From: Rhizobium sp. NXC24
GTDB lineage: Bacteria; Pseudomonadota; Alphaproteobacteria; Rhizobiales; Rhizobiaceae
Reading direction: 5' to 3'
Assembly (NCBI RefSeq): GCF_002944315.1
Contig: NZ_CP024311.1
Coordinates: 3,602,501-3,666,500 of the forward strand
Length of the DNA: 64,000 bases
The translations under genes and the position numbers were made by a program. The notes below the pieces were generated by a model, which saw nothing but the letters and a program-made list of their open reading frames with translations, had not been told where the DNA came from and did not search any database. This document shows positions 49,207 to 59,106 of this stretch, in pieces. The first letter of the stretch is position 1, and each line of letters starts with the position of its first letter.

Positions 49207-51060
49207 TCAGAGATTATTCGATAGCGCGCCGGCTGCGGAAACCGATGCGCGGTACTCGCGCGCTCGCCGCTCCAGAAGCAGCTCAAACGCTTGTTTGATT
49301 CTCTTCACATGCGGCGTCTTATACTCAAAGCGCTCATTGTGAAGGTGAATCAGCATCGACGCGTTGACCTCGAAAATTACTACCCTGCCCTCTGAATCGA
49401 GTGAACAGTCGATACCAAAATAATCAAGGCCGATCTGGCGGCGGATGGCATCGAGGGCAGCCATGCCCTCTGGCCCGAAGACGCTGCCAGGATCGTTGAG
49501 AAAGGCCTCTTCCTCCTTGCGCATCCATTCGACGTCGGCCATGCGTGTCGAGACATGATGCACCTTCCAGCCATCGCCGATGGCCAGATGATAAGGAAGT
49601 ATCTCATCTCCCACGAAGACGAAGCGGTACTTGCGGAAAAGCCCGTCGGGTGAACTGTAGTTGACGAAATCCGTCAGATAGAGGGTCTGCTCTCCGGCCT
49701 CCTCGGCAAAGCCCAGCAGGGCGTCGGCATCCTCCACCAGTTCCATCATATCGCCGCCATGTTTGCCCGTATGGCGCACGATTATTGGAAAGGCGCCGGT
49801 ATCGCCGTCGCGCACCCGGCGCCGCAGGTCTTTTGCCTCGATACGAATCGTCGCTGGCATGACCGCGTTCGCAACCCCGCTCAGACGCCGTGAGATGGAT
49901 TCGCGATCCGTCGCCAGCATCAGCCGCGGGTGATTGACGACCGACCGCTGCAGGGAATCGGCGACATCGATGGCCGATGCCATCACATCAAGCCCAAAGT
50001 CGGTTTCCGAAACGAGATTGACGACGACATCTACTTTATCGCTGCGGACCCGCGGGTCATTGCGATAACCACGCAAGACGAAGATCACTTCCGTGTCGAA
50101 GCAACTGTCTCTGATCAGATCCTCATAAGGCGTATTGCCAGATTCGGGTGAGAAGAGCAGGAGCACGCGAAACTTTGCAGGCTTCTTCGCCGCCGGATAG
50201 TTGCGGACCACGCCCATCTCGGCGACCGCCAGAAAACAAATATGCGCAGCCGCCGGATTTCCGAGCTTGAGCTCAAACTTTCCGCAAAGCATCAGCGCTT
50301 CGCGATCGGTCGGATCGACACGCAGCGCCCGTTGAGCCGTGGCCAGGCCCTCACGCCAGCGTCCGGTCGCCTCCAGCGCCTGCGCCTTGTTGCAAAGGCA
50401 GCGAAAGTCCTCGGGGAAACGCGCCAATCCTTTGTCATAGGCTGCTATTGCCCGATCGAAATCGCCGGATTTCTGAAGAAGATCTCCAAGCCGTGCCCAT
50501 GATGTCGGGTCCTCTGGCGACTGATGGCAGTTGCGCAAAGCTTCTTGTATGGCGTCCGGCACATTGCGCAGCGACTCGAGAACCTGGCTGCGCTTGGAAA
50601 GAGCCAAACCGTAGTCGCCCTTGAGGGAGATTGCCCGCTCGAGACTTGAAAGCGCTTCGATCGATCGGCCCAGCTCCTGAAGCACGACTCCCTGATGATA
50701 CCAGGAGACCGCATCGCCCGGCTGCGCGGCAACCACTCGCTCGTAACACGACAGCGCCCGTGCAAAATCGCCGGCGTCCTGACATGCTATGCCAAGGCCG
50801 GACATCGCATGCACATAATCGGGTTTGAGGCTGAGTGCTGTTTCGAACCACAAGATGGCATCCTGGGGCCTATCGACTTTCAGCAGCAAAAAACCCAGCG
50901 TGTTGCACGCGATCGGTTCACGGCTGACAAGCTCGCCAGCCGATAGGAACACATTGATTGCATCCTCATAACGACCGGCATCCATCAAGGTCGCAGCCTG
51001 GACTAGGATGGAGGGCAGCGTTGATGCATCGGACAGGGCGTAGGCTGGAGATTGGGTCAT
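49207..51060 (-). CDS. TPR protein with C-terminal ATP-grasp domain
   Basis: 617 residues. Residues about 15-285 are at least seven TPR units (for example AILWFETALSLKPDYVHAMS, ALSCYERVVAAQPGDAVSWY, AIAAYDKGLARFPEDFRCLC). Residues about 297-600 resemble an ATP-grasp ligase: a glycine-rich loop RHTGKHGGDMME (429-440), then FGIDCSLDSEGRVVIFEVNA with Asp551, Glu564 and Asn566 where the metal-binding D...E-x-N is expected. The ligase partner is unknown. It starts 121 bases from the tlpA-like gene, in the same direction. Could be a peptide ligase or glycan-modifying enzyme. Confidence 0.75.
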   Translation of the reverse strand: MTQSPAYALSDASTLPSILVQAATLMDAGRYEDAINVFLSAGELVSREPIACNTLGFLLLKVDRPQDAILWFETALSLKPDYVHAMSGLGIACQDAGDFARALSCYERVVAAQPGDAVSWYHQGVVLQELGRSIEALSSLERAISLKGDYGLALSKRSQVLESLRNVPDAIQEALRNCHQSPEDPTSWARLGDLLQKSGDFDRAIAAYDKGLARFPEDFRCLCNKAQALEATGRWREGLATAQRALRVDPTDREALMLCGKFELKLGNPAAAHICFLAVAEMGVVRNYPAAKKPAKFRVLLLFSPESGNTPYEDLIRDSCFDTEVIFVLRGYRNDPRVRSDKVDVVVNLVSETDFGLDVMASAIDVADSLQRSVVNHPRLMLATDRESISRRLSGVANAVMPATIRIEAKDLRRRVRDGDTGAFPIIVRHTGKHGGDMMELVEDADALLGFAEEAGEQTLYLTDFVNYSSPDGLFRKYRFVFVGDEILPYHLAIGDGWKVHHVSTRMADVEWMRKEEEAFLNDPGSVFGPEGMAALDAIRRQIGLDYFGIDCSLDSEGRVVIFEVNASMLIHLHNERFEYKTPHVKRIKQAFELLLERRAREYRASVSAAGALSNNL

Positions 51061-51180
51061 CGGGATCGATTTTCAAACAGAGAATCGGCTGGGCGATTAT
51101 TCCAGCCTCTCATCTCAGCCTTGCCCGAGGATGACCCCGTATTCGCTCAGTTCCAAATCTCGGGTTTCACGCAAACGGCC

Positions 51181-51846
51181 TCACAACGCGACCGCAGCCT
51201 TCACCAAATTCTTCGCGTCGTCACTGTCCCAGGCCGCCGGGCCATTCATGGCCGAGATGAGACAGCCCTTGCCGTCGATCAGCAGGGTTACCGGCAGGCC
51301 GAAGGCGAGACCTTGCTTTTTCAACGCATTGAAGACGCCCATGGTGTTGTCGCGATAATAGCCGAGCTTGTCTATGCCGTAATCGTTGCGGAACGCCTTC
51401 GGCTTTTCGTCGTCACCCGTGTCGATATTGACGGCCACGACCTCGAACTTGTCGCTGCCCACGCTCTTCTCCAGCGCGTTCAATGCCGGCATCTCCTCGC
51501 GGCAGGGCACGCACCACGTCGCCCAGACATTAAGCAGCAGGGTCTTGCCGGAGAAATTGCCCACCGAGAGCGACTGACCGTCCGGACCCTTGAAGGCTAC
51601 GTCCTGCAGCGAGATCGGCGTCTGCGGCGCGGCCATGGCGGCGACCTGACCCTTGGCAAAGGGTGTCAAAGCCGCGGCGCGATCCTTCGCCGTTTCGCAT
51701 TGTCCGGATGAGGCCATTTCAAGGACGCCATTGCCATACCCCATCTCCTTCACGTATACCGCTGCCGCACCGGCGACGACCCCGGCGACGGCGGCAAGCA
51801 GAACGAGTTTCACGGACGGCAGACCGAACGGCTTCTTTGCTGTCAT
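51181..51846 (-). CDS. TlpA/ResA-like thioredoxin-family protein
   Basis: 221 residues. An N-terminal membrane anchor (about 13-33) and a thioredoxin domain with W-C112-V-P-C115 in [20 protein letters not shown]. The periplasmic reductase may serve cytochrome c or copper-centre assembly. GGAG lies 6 bases before the ATG. Divergent from argH across 23 bases. Confidence 0.9.
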   Translation of the reverse strand: MTAKKPFGLPSVKLVLLAAVAGVVAGAAAVYVKEMGYGNGVLEMASSGQCETAKDRAAALTPFAKGQVAAMAAPQTPISLQDVAFKGPDGQSLSVGNFSGKTLLLNVWATWCVPCREEMPALNALEKSVGSDKFEVVAVNIDTGDDEKPKAFRNDYGIDKLGYYRDNTMGVFNALKKQGLAFGLPVTLLIDGKGCLISAMNGPAAWDSDDAKNLVKAAVAL

Positions 51847-51869
51847 TACATTCTCCAGGTAGGCATCTC

Positions 51870-53270
51870 ATGGCTGACGGCAAGGACACCAAATCCTCCA
51901 ACCAGATGTGGGGCGGACGTTTCGCCTCCGGCCCCGCGGCAATCATGGAGGAGATAAATGCATCGATCGGTTTCGACAAGAAGCTGTTTGCGCAGGATAT
52001 CCGCGGCTCCATCGCCCATGCCGGCATGCTCGCCCATCAGGGCATCATTTCAACCGAGGATAAAGACAAGATCGTTCACGGGCTGAACACGATTTTGTCA
52101 GAGATCGAAGCCGGCAATTTCGAATTTTCCCGCCGCCTCGAAGACATTCACATGAATGTCGAAGCGCGGCTCGCGACCCTGATCGGACCGGCTGCCGGAC
52201 GCCTGCACACCGCCCGCTCGCGCAACGACCAGGTGGCGCTCGATTTCCGCCTCTGGGTGAAAGAAGAGCTGCAGAAATGCGAGCAGGCGCTGACCGACCT
52301 GATATCAGCCTTCCTCGACCGCGCCGAAGAGCACGCTGAAACCGTCATGCCCGGCTTCACCCATCTGCAGACGGCGCAGCCGGTCACCTTCGGCCATCAT
52401 TGCATGGCCTATGTCGAAATGTTCGGCCGCGACCGTTCGCGCGTGCGCCACGCTATCGAGCACATGGACGAGTCGCCGATCGGGGCCGCGGCGCTTGCCG
52501 GCACGGGCTTTCCGATTGATCGTCACATGACGGCCAAGGCGCTCGGTTTCCGCGAGCCGACCCGCAATTCGATCGACACTGTCTCCGACCGCGATTTCGC
52601 CATCGAGTTCCTGTCGATCGCCGCCATCGCCGGCATGCACTTGTCGCGGCTCGCCGAGGAAATCGTCATCTGGTCGACGCCTCAGTTCGGCTTCGTGCGC
52701 CTCTCGGATGCCTTCTCGACCGGCTCTTCCATCATGCCGCAGAAGAAGAACCCGGATGCCGCCGAGCTGGTGCGCGCCAAGACCGGCCGCATCAACGGCT
52801 CGCTGGTCGCGCTGCTGACGATCATGAAGGGTCTGCCGCTCGCCTATTCCAAGGACATGCAGGAAGACAAGGAACAGGTCTTCGACGCCGCCGAAAGCCT
52901 GGAGCTGGCCGTCGCCGCCATGACCGGCATGGTGCGCGATATGACGATCAATACCGCTCGCATGAAGGCCGCCGCCGGCTCCGGCTATTCGACCGCGACC
53001 GACCTCGCCGACTGGCTGGTGCGCGAAGCGGGCCTGCCCTTCCGTGACGCCCACCATGTCACCGGTCGCGCCGTCGCCCTCGCCGAAAGCAAGTCCTGCG
53101 ATCTCGCCGAACTGTCGCTCGAAGAGCTGCAGGCGATCCACCCTGACATCACGGCCAAGATCTTCGACGTTCTGACCGTAGAGGCCTCGGTCGCAAGCCG
53201 CAAAAGCTATGGTGGCACGGCGCCGTCGGAAGTGCGCAAGCAGATCGCCTTCTGGCGCGCCCGCAACTGA
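51870..53270 (+). CDS. argH: argininosuccinate lyase
   Basis: 466 residues from the ATG at 51870; a longer frame to 51663 runs antisense through the tlpA-like gene. Splits argininosuccinate to arginine and fumarate. [28 protein letters not shown] and [20 protein letters not shown] (the fumarase-superfamily signature) are clear. The lipoprotein and lysA genes follow. Confidence 0.97.
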   Translation: MADGKDTKSSNQMWGGRFASGPAAIMEEINASIGFDKKLFAQDIRGSIAHAGMLAHQGIISTEDKDKIVHGLNTILSEIEAGNFEFSRRLEDIHMNVEARLATLIGPAAGRLHTARSRNDQVALDFRLWVKEELQKCEQALTDLISAFLDRAEEHAETVMPGFTHLQTAQPVTFGHHCMAYVEMFGRDRSRVRHAIEHMDESPIGAAALAGTGFPIDRHMTAKALGFREPTRNSIDTVSDRDFAIEFLSIAAIAGMHLSRLAEEIVIWSTPQFGFVRLSDAFSTGSSIMPQKKNPDAAELVRAKTGRINGSLVALLTIMKGLPLAYSKDMQEDKEQVFDAAESLELAVAAMTGMVRDMTINTARMKAAAGSGYSTATDLADWLVREAGLPFRDAHHVTGRAVALAESKSCDLAELSLEELQAIHPDITAKIFDVLTVEASVASRKSYGGTAPSEVRKQIAFWRARN

Positions 53271-53370
53271 GAAAATCGCCGAAACCACAACCAAACAATC
53301 AGGGTGCACAAGCCCCGGAAACTTCGCTATGAAGGACTGCTTTCCGCGTTTGCCGCCCAAGAGGATTTCG

Positions 53371-53565
53371 ATGCAGATCAACATGCCGCATATCATCCGC
53401 CTGACCGTCGTGCTTTCGGTCATCGGCCTTGCCGTCGTCGGATGTGGCCGCAAAGGCGATCTCGATCCGCCAAGTGCAGCGGCGACCAAGGGCGGCGACG
53501 TCAACAAGCCGACGAAACAGCCGGGCACCGAGGACAAGAAGTTCCTCCTCGATCCCCTCCTCTAA
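53371..53565 (+). CDS. small lipoprotein (LptM/YifL-like)
   Basis: 64 residues from the ATG at 53371 with GAGG upstream. Lipobox A-V-V-G-C25 and the mature start CGRKGDLDPP is that of the short lipoproteins between argH and lysA, now linked in E. coli (LptM) to LptD maturation. This link is by analogy. Probably co-transcribed with argH and lysA. Confidence 0.85.
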   Translation: MQINMPHIIRLTVVLSVIGLAVVGCGRKGDLDPPSAAATKGGDVNKPTKQPGTEDKKFLLDPLL

Positions 53566-53578
53566 ACAGGCATCGACC

Positions 53579-54850
53579 GTGAACCATTTTCAGTATCGCG
53601 ACGGCATTCTCTACGCCGAGGACGTTCCCGTTCCCGAGATCGCCAAGGCTGTCGGCACGCCTTTCTACGTCTATTCGACGGCGACGCTCGAGCGTCACTA
53701 CCGCGTCTTCTCCGAAGCATTCGGCGATGTCGACGCGATGGTCTGCTACGCTATGAAGGCCAATTCCAACCAGGCGGTGCTGAAGACGCTCGGCCGGCTC
53801 GGCGCCGGCGTCGACGTCGTCTCCGTCGGCGAATTGCATCGCGCCTTGGCGGCCGGTATTCCGGCAAGCCGCATCATGTTCTCCGGCGTCGGCAAGACCG
53901 CTGAGGAGATGGACGTGGCGCTTGAAGCCGGCATCTACTGCTTCAACGTCGAATCCGAGCCGGAACTGGAAGTGCTGAACCAGCGCGCCGTCCGCGCCGG
54001 CAAGGTCGCCCCCGTCTCCTTCCGCATCAATCCGGACGTCGATGCTCGCACGCATGCGAAGATTTCGACCGGCAAGAAGGAAAACAAGTTCGGCATTTCC
54101 TGGGAACGTGCCCGCGCCGTCTATGGCCGTGCCGCCAGCCTGCCGGGCATCAAGGTCACCGGCATCGACATGCATATCGGCAGCCAGATCACCGAGCTGC
54201 AGCCTTTCGAAGACGCCTTCAAGCTGCTGCGTGATCTCGTCGAGACGCTGCGTGGCGATGGCCATGATATTCATCATGTCGATATCGGCGGCGGCCTCGG
54301 CATTCCTTACCGCGACGACAACAACCCGCCGCCGGTGCCGGAAGCCTATGCCCACATCGTCAAGAACCAATTGAGCGGTCTGAACTGCAAGATCGTCACC
54401 GAGCCCGGCCGCCTGATCGTCGGCAATGCCGGCATCCTGGTGACCGAGGTGATCTACGTGAAGGACGGCGGCAACAAGACCTTCGTTATCGTCGATGGCG
54501 CGATGAATGACCTGATCCGCCCGACGCTCTACGAGGCCTATCACGAAATCCGCGCCGTCGAGATCACCGCCGCCAACGCCCCGCGCATCAAGGCCGATGT
54601 TGTCGGCCCTGTCTGCGAGACCGGCGACTACCTGGCTCTCGATCGTGAAATGGCGATGCCGAAGCCCGGCGATCTGCTCGCCATCAGCTCCGGCGGCGCT
54701 TACGGCGCGGTCCAGGCCGGCACCTATAACAGCCGGCTTCTGGTGCCGGAAGTGTTGGTCAAGGGCGGCGGTTTCCACGTCATTCGCCCACGCAAGACCT
54801 ATGAAGAGCTGATTGGCCTCGATTCCATCCCGCCCTGGCTCGACGCATAA
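53579..54850 (+). CDS. lysA: diaminopimelate decarboxylase
   Basis: 423 residues from GTG at 53579, 13 bases after the lipoprotein stop. Last step of lysine synthesis: decarboxylates meso-DAP with PLP. The PLP Lys lies in CYAMKANSN, HIGSQI and DIGGGLGIPY bind phosphate, and GPVCETGDYLA holds the catalytic Cys. Aspartate kinase for the same pathway is at 9.3-10.6 kb. Confidence 0.96.
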   Translation: MNHFQYRDGILYAEDVPVPEIAKAVGTPFYVYSTATLERHYRVFSEAFGDVDAMVCYAMKANSNQAVLKTLGRLGAGVDVVSVGELHRALAAGIPASRIMFSGVGKTAEEMDVALEAGIYCFNVESEPELEVLNQRAVRAGKVAPVSFRINPDVDARTHAKISTGKKENKFGISWERARAVYGRAASLPGIKVTGIDMHIGSQITELQPFEDAFKLLRDLVETLRGDGHDIHHVDIGGGLGIPYRDDNNPPPVPEAYAHIVKNQLSGLNCKIVTEPGRLIVGNAGILVTEVIYVKDGGNKTFVIVDGAMNDLIRPTLYEAYHEIRAVEITAANAPRIKADVVGPVCETGDYLALDREMAMPKPGDLLAISSGGAYGAVQAGTYNSRLLVPEVLVKGGGFHVIRPRKTYEELIGLDSIPPWLDA

Positions 54851-54852
54851 TT

Positions 54853-54874
54853 CGAAAATCCGAAGCGATTTTCG
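54853..54874. repeat. inverted repeat after lysA
   Basis: CGAAAATC (54853-54860) / GATTTTCG (54867-54874), loop CGAAGC, directly after the lysA stop. It resembles the inner arms of the RIME-like elements, and may act as a weak terminator. Confidence 0.55.
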
Positions 54875-55100
54875 GATGGAATTCATGCGCCGCGCCCAAC
54901 CAAGCAGCTTAATCACGTTTCGGCGAAATCCGATGAAAAAGCGGCCTTTACCGCCGCTTGCCCTCGTCTTCGCCACAAAGAATGTTATCTTCCTGTGAAA
55001 GGCGTCTCGCCGGACGCCGTAACTGCGGGCGTATGCGACGCCCCGCCGTCTCCATGGGAGAGATAGCCATCAACGTCAGAGCGGGGAGAAAACCGGACCG

Positions 55101-57872
55101 ATGACCAGCCCCAGCAACCTCAAGAAGGGCGCTCTCGCCACCCGTCCGGCGCTGGCGCGGCTGGTTGCGGTCAAGCGTCTCTTTGCTCGGGTGGTACTGA
55201 TCTCGGAACAGATCCTGCCCCTGCTGCTGGTGCCGCTTTCGATCCTGGCTCTTTTCCTCTCGGCTGCCTGGTTCGGCATTTTCCGCATCGCGCCGGATGC
55301 TCTGCGCCTCGTCCTGCTTGCGGTTTTCGCGCTCGCCTTTGCCGTCTCCGTTTTCCCCTTCCGCCGCCTGCGCTGGCCGACGGTCGCCGAAGCCGATCGG
55401 ATGCTGGAGGAGCGCAACGGCCTTGCCCACCAGCCTGTCACCGTACAGGAGGACGAGCCGGCTTTTGATACACCCTTTGCCCGGGCGTTGTGGCGGGAGC
55501 ATCAGGAGCGCATGGCAGCGCGGATTGCGGCTCTGGACGCCGGCCTGCCGCGTCCTGACATCGCCCGTTACGACCGCTTCGCGCTTCGCACCATTCCGGC
55601 CCTGCTGCTGGTCACTGCTTTCAGCTTCTCCATGTCCAACAGCGGCGGCGCGCTCAGCGATGCCTTCACTGCTCCGGCCGAGACGTCGATCAATCCGGAC
55701 CTGCGCGTCGATGCCTGGGTAACGCCGCCCTACTATACCGGGGAAGCCCCCGTCTACCTGACGGGCAGTGCTGCTAACACGGGCGACAGCGTCAACGTAC
55801 CGCAATTCTCCGAACTTACCGTGCGCGTCACCGGCGCTTCGACGGATGAGAAGGTCTTGTTTCAGGCTGCCGGCAGCGGCAGCGACACCGGCGCCGAAAT
55901 CCCCGAGCAGGCGGCGGATGTGAGCAAGCAGCCGCCGGCGAACGGCAATGCCGCCACGCCTCCGGCCGTACAACCGGTGTCCAACAACGCCGCCGCTCCG
56001 GCTGGCGCCGACGCCATGGTCGCCCGCACCCATGTGCTGAAGCTCGAAAAAGGCGGCAAGCTCACCGTCAACGGCAAATCCTGGTCCTTCAAAGTGGTCA
56101 CCGACAAGCCGCCGGAAATCGCCTTCGACGGTATTCCGCACGGCAACCCCAACGGCGCGCTCGAAATGGGCTTCAAAGTCAAGGACGACTACGGCATCGA
56201 GGAGGCCCATGCCGAAATCGTGCCTGTGGAGACCGATCCCAAAGCCACGCCGCTTTACGGCCTGCCGGAATACAAGCTGGAGATTTCGCGCCGGGATCGC
56301 CGTAACGGCAAAGGGCTGGCGAGCCACGACCTGACGCAGGACCCGCTTGCCGGCAGGCAGGTGCGCATTACCCTCGTCGCCCGCGACGGCGCGGGCCAGA
56401 CCGGCCGCAGCGCACCCTATGAAATGACCCTGCCCTCGCGCAATTTCACCGAGCCGCTCGCTGCCGCCGTTGCCGAGGAACGCCAGGTTTTCGCGCTGGA
56501 CACCCGCAAAATGCCGGAGGCGATTGAACTCAATCGGTCGCTGACGATCCGGCCGAATGAGACGATCCCGGATCTCGGCAACTACCTGCTGCTCGAATCG
56601 GCGCTGACCCGTATGAAACTCGCTCGGGGCGATATCGCGCTGAAGGATACTGCCGACTATCTGTGGCAGATCGCGCTCGGCATGGAAGACGCACAGTTGA
56701 CCGATGCGGAAAAGGCGCTGCGCGACGCGCAGCAGAAGCTCTCCGAGGCCCTGCAGCGCAATGCGTCCGATGCCGAGATCAAGAAGCTGATGGACGAACT
56801 GCGCAAGGCAATGAACGACTATATGAAGGAGCTCGCCGAGCGCATGAAGAACATGCCGGCGCAGCCAAACCAGAAGTCGGCCAATATCCTGCGCCAGCAG
56901 GACCTGCAGCGGATGATGGATCAGATCGAAAATCTGGCCCGTTCCGGCAACCGCCAGGCGGCGCAGCAGATGCTGTCCGAACTGCAGCAGATGATGAACA
57001 GCCTCCAGGCCGGACGGCCGCAACGCGGTCAGAACCAGCAGCAGAACGAAGCCAACGACAAGATGCGCCAGCAGATGGACAAGCTCGGCCGCATCCTGCG
57101 CGACCAGCAGAAGCTGATGGAGCAGACCTTCAAGCTCGACCAGGCCATGCGCGACCGCATGCAGCGCGGCGATCCCAACGAAGATGGTGACGATGCGCTG
57201 AACCAGCCCATGCCGGATCTGACCGATCCGACACAGCCGGATATGGGGCAGCGGGATCAGGGGCAGCAGGATCGGCAGCAGGGCCAGGAACAGCAAGGCC
57301 AGCAGAAGGGTCAGAAGCAGCAGGGCGACAATCAGACTGATAATATGACTGCCGATCAACTGCGTGATGCGCTGAAGCAATTGCGCAAGCAGCAGGATGA
57401 ACTCGGCAAGCAGCTCGGCGAACTGCAAAAGGACCTCGGTTCCATGGGCATGAAGCCGAACCAGAATTACGGCAAGGCTCAACAGGAAATGAAGGGCGCC
57501 TCCGGCGACCTCTCCCAGGGCAATGGCGAAGCCGCCGTACAGGGCCAGGGCCGCGCGCTGGACGCCCTACGCAAGGGCACGCGCGATATGATGAACCAGC
57601 TTATGGCGCAGATGCAGCAACAGCAGGGTCAGGGCCAAGGTCAGCAGCAGGGACAAGTCGGCCAGGGTAATCAGAACGGCCGCGATCCCCTCGGCCGTCA
57701 ACGCAACGATGGCAACTTCTTTGATGATGCAAACGAAAACAAGATACCGAACATCATCGATCCGCAACGCGCCCGCGAAATCCTCGATGCGATCCGCGAG
57801 CGGTTAAGCAACAACCCGTCATTTTCGGAAGAACGGCGCTATCTGGAGCGCCTGCTCGATCTTGGCCAGTAA
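55101..57872 (+). CDS. DUF4175 (TIGR02302) family membrane protein
   Basis: 923 residues. Two to three helices in the first 90 residues (LLLVPLSILALFLSAAWFG, LVLLAVFALAFAVSVF), one at about 165-180, a large periplasmic-type domain (VDAWVTPPYYTGEAP), and a long coiled-coil/Gln-rich tail from about 530 (QQLQRMMDQIEN-type, GQQDRQQGQEQQGQQKGQ). The family is confined to alphaproteobacteria and has no assigned role. Downstream of lysA. Confidence 0.9.
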   Translation: MTSPSNLKKGALATRPALARLVAVKRLFARVVLISEQILPLLLVPLSILALFLSAAWFGIFRIAPDALRLVLLAVFALAFAVSVFPFRRLRWPTVAEADRMLEERNGLAHQPVTVQEDEPAFDTPFARALWREHQERMAARIAALDAGLPRPDIARYDRFALRTIPALLLVTAFSFSMSNSGGALSDAFTAPAETSINPDLRVDAWVTPPYYTGEAPVYLTGSAANTGDSVNVPQFSELTVRVTGASTDEKVLFQAAGSGSDTGAEIPEQAADVSKQPPANGNAATPPAVQPVSNNAAAPAGADAMVARTHVLKLEKGGKLTVNGKSWSFKVVTDKPPEIAFDGIPHGNPNGALEMGFKVKDDYGIEEAHAEIVPVETDPKATPLYGLPEYKLEISRRDRRNGKGLASHDLTQDPLAGRQVRITLVARDGAGQTGRSAPYEMTLPSRNFTEPLAAAVAEERQVFALDTRKMPEAIELNRSLTIRPNETIPDLGNYLLLESALTRMKLARGDIALKDTADYLWQIALGMEDAQLTDAEKALRDAQQKLSEALQRNASDAEIKKLMDELRKAMNDYMKELAERMKNMPAQPNQKSANILRQQDLQRMMDQIENLARSGNRQAAQQMLSELQQMMNSLQAGRPQRGQNQQQNEANDKMRQQMDKLGRILRDQQKLMEQTFKLDQAMRDRMQRGDPNEDGDDALNQPMPDLTDPTQPDMGQRDQGQQDRQQGQEQQGQQKGQKQQGDNQTDNMTADQLRDALKQLRKQQDELGKQLGELQKDLGSMGMKPNQNYGKAQQEMKGASGDLSQGNGEAAVQGQGRALDALRKGTRDMMNQLMAQMQQQQGQGQGQQQGQVGQGNQNGRDPLGRQRNDGNFFDDANENKIPNIIDPQRAREILDAIRERLSNNPSFSEERRYLERLLDLGQ

Positions 57873-57888
57873 GAGAAGAGCTGACGCC

Positions 57889-57912
57889 ACCTTCGCCGCC
57901 ACGGGCGAAGGT
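57889..57912. terminator. stem-loop between convergent DUF4175 and cpdR genes
   Basis: ACCTTCGCC (57889-57897) / GGCGAAGGT (57904-57912), loop of six bases. No T-run. Confidence 0.5.
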
Positions 57913-57930
57913 CATGTCTGACATAACTGC

Positions 57931-58290
57931 TTAAGCCGCCAGCGCGCGGGCAACGGCCTTGCGAATATCCGGCAAAGCGAAAGGCTTGGCGACGACGTCG
58001 ACGATCTTTTCCATGAGGTCGTCGGCGCGTTCGCGCTGCTCGGCATAGCCGGTCATTAAGAGGATTTTCATGCCAGGGCAGGTCGAGGCAGCCTGATGCG
58101 CCAGTTCGATACCGTCCATCACCGGCATGCGAATATCGGAGAGTAGCAGGTCGTAAGCCCCCTGCTTCAGCTTTTCCAGACCTTCGGCGCCATCGGCCGC
58201 CTCTTCGGTCTCGTGTCCGTCCAAGCGCAGGGCGCGCGCGACAAAGGTGCGAAGAGAATCTTCGTCTTCGGTGATCAGAATTTTTGCCAT
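57931..58290 (-). CDS. cpdR: single-domain response regulator CpdR
   Basis: 119 residues. Receiver domain only: acidic pocket EDED (8-11), phosphoryl Asp52 in LLLSDIRMPVMDG, Thr80 and Lys102 in AKPFAL. In Caulobacter and Sinorhizobium, unphosphorylated CpdR targets ClpXP to substrates such as CtrA pathway proteins. The C-terminal A-L-A-A is like that of CpdR, which is itself degraded. A large Ser/Thr-phosphorelay partner (CckA/ChpT) is elsewhere. Confidence 0.93.
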   Translation of the reverse strand: MAKILITEDEDSLRTFVARALRLDGHETEEAADGAEGLEKLKQGAYDLLLSDIRMPVMDGIELAHQAASTCPGMKILLMTGYAEQRERADDLMEKIVDVVAKPFALPDIRKAVARALAA

Positions 58291-58476
58291 GGTCTATGCT
58301 CCGTGGTCCGTCATGTTCCGCGACCGAAATCACCAGAATTCCGTTTGCGATCGGTAAACGACGGCGGTGCGATGCGGCTCCGTGGTTAATGAGTCGTCAT
58401 CGCTGGAGCATATTGGGACAGCTTGTATGAGCGTTGGATTGTCCCAAAACGGCAGCCATACTTGGCTCCCGATACG

Positions 58477-59019
58477 TCAGGCGTCCCCGGTTACCACGCC
58501 AACAAAGGGCAACTCGCGGAAGGCATAGGCAACGTCCATGCCGTAACCGACGACGAAATAATCGGGGCATTCGAAGCCGACATAGTCGGCCTCCAGCTCT
58601 TCCTGGCGCTTCACGCTCTTGTCGAGCAGCACCGCGAGCGTGACATGGCGGGCGCCGCGCTCGTAGAGCAATTCCTTTGCGAATCGCAGCGTGCGGCCGG
58701 ATTCCAGAATGTCGTCGATCAGCAGCACATCGCGATCCCTGACATCGCTGTCGATGTCCTTGACGATGCGCACGCCCTGGGAGACCGTGCCTGCGCCGTA
58801 ACTCGAGAGCGTGATGAACTCGACTTCTGGCGCCAGTCCCGTCTCATGCAGCGCACGCAGCAGATCGGCGGCAAAGATGAACGAGCCCTTGAGAATGGCG
58901 ATGACGAGGAGATCCTTCGTCGGTCCGCTGGCGATTTCCTTCGCCATGGCGCGATTGCGCTCGGCGATCTGCTCGGCGGTGAAAAGCGGCTCGATATTCT
59001 TCCCGCGTACGACAGGCAT
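58477..59019 (-). CDS. hpt: hypoxanthine phosphoribosyltransferase
   Basis: 180 residues from the ATG at 59019; the frame to 59103 lacks family sequence. Salvages hypoxanthine (and guanine) with PRPP. PRPP loop VLLIDDILESGRTL and VVGYGMDVAYAFRELPFVGVV are diagnostic. Confidence 0.94.
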   Translation of the reverse strand: MPVVRGKNIEPLFTAEQIAERNRAMAKEIASGPTKDLLVIAILKGSFIFAADLLRALHETGLAPEVEFITLSSYGAGTVSQGVRIVKDIDSDVRDRDVLLIDDILESGRTLRFAKELLYERGARHVTLAVLLDKSVKRQEELEADYVGFECPDYFVVGYGMDVAYAFRELPFVGVVTGDA

Positions 59020-59106
59020 TGATTGGCATGCTCCATGGCTATTTTCGGCGCTTGTCCGCCGATCAAGCTCTAGCCCGTAGCACAAACCTGAGGGCCGACA
59101 CACCCC

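Noticed and set aside
51663..51869. N-terminal extension of argH
   Set aside because: It runs antisense through the tlpA-like gene with Arg/Ser/Pro-rich sequence; the ATG at 51870 starts the family sequence.
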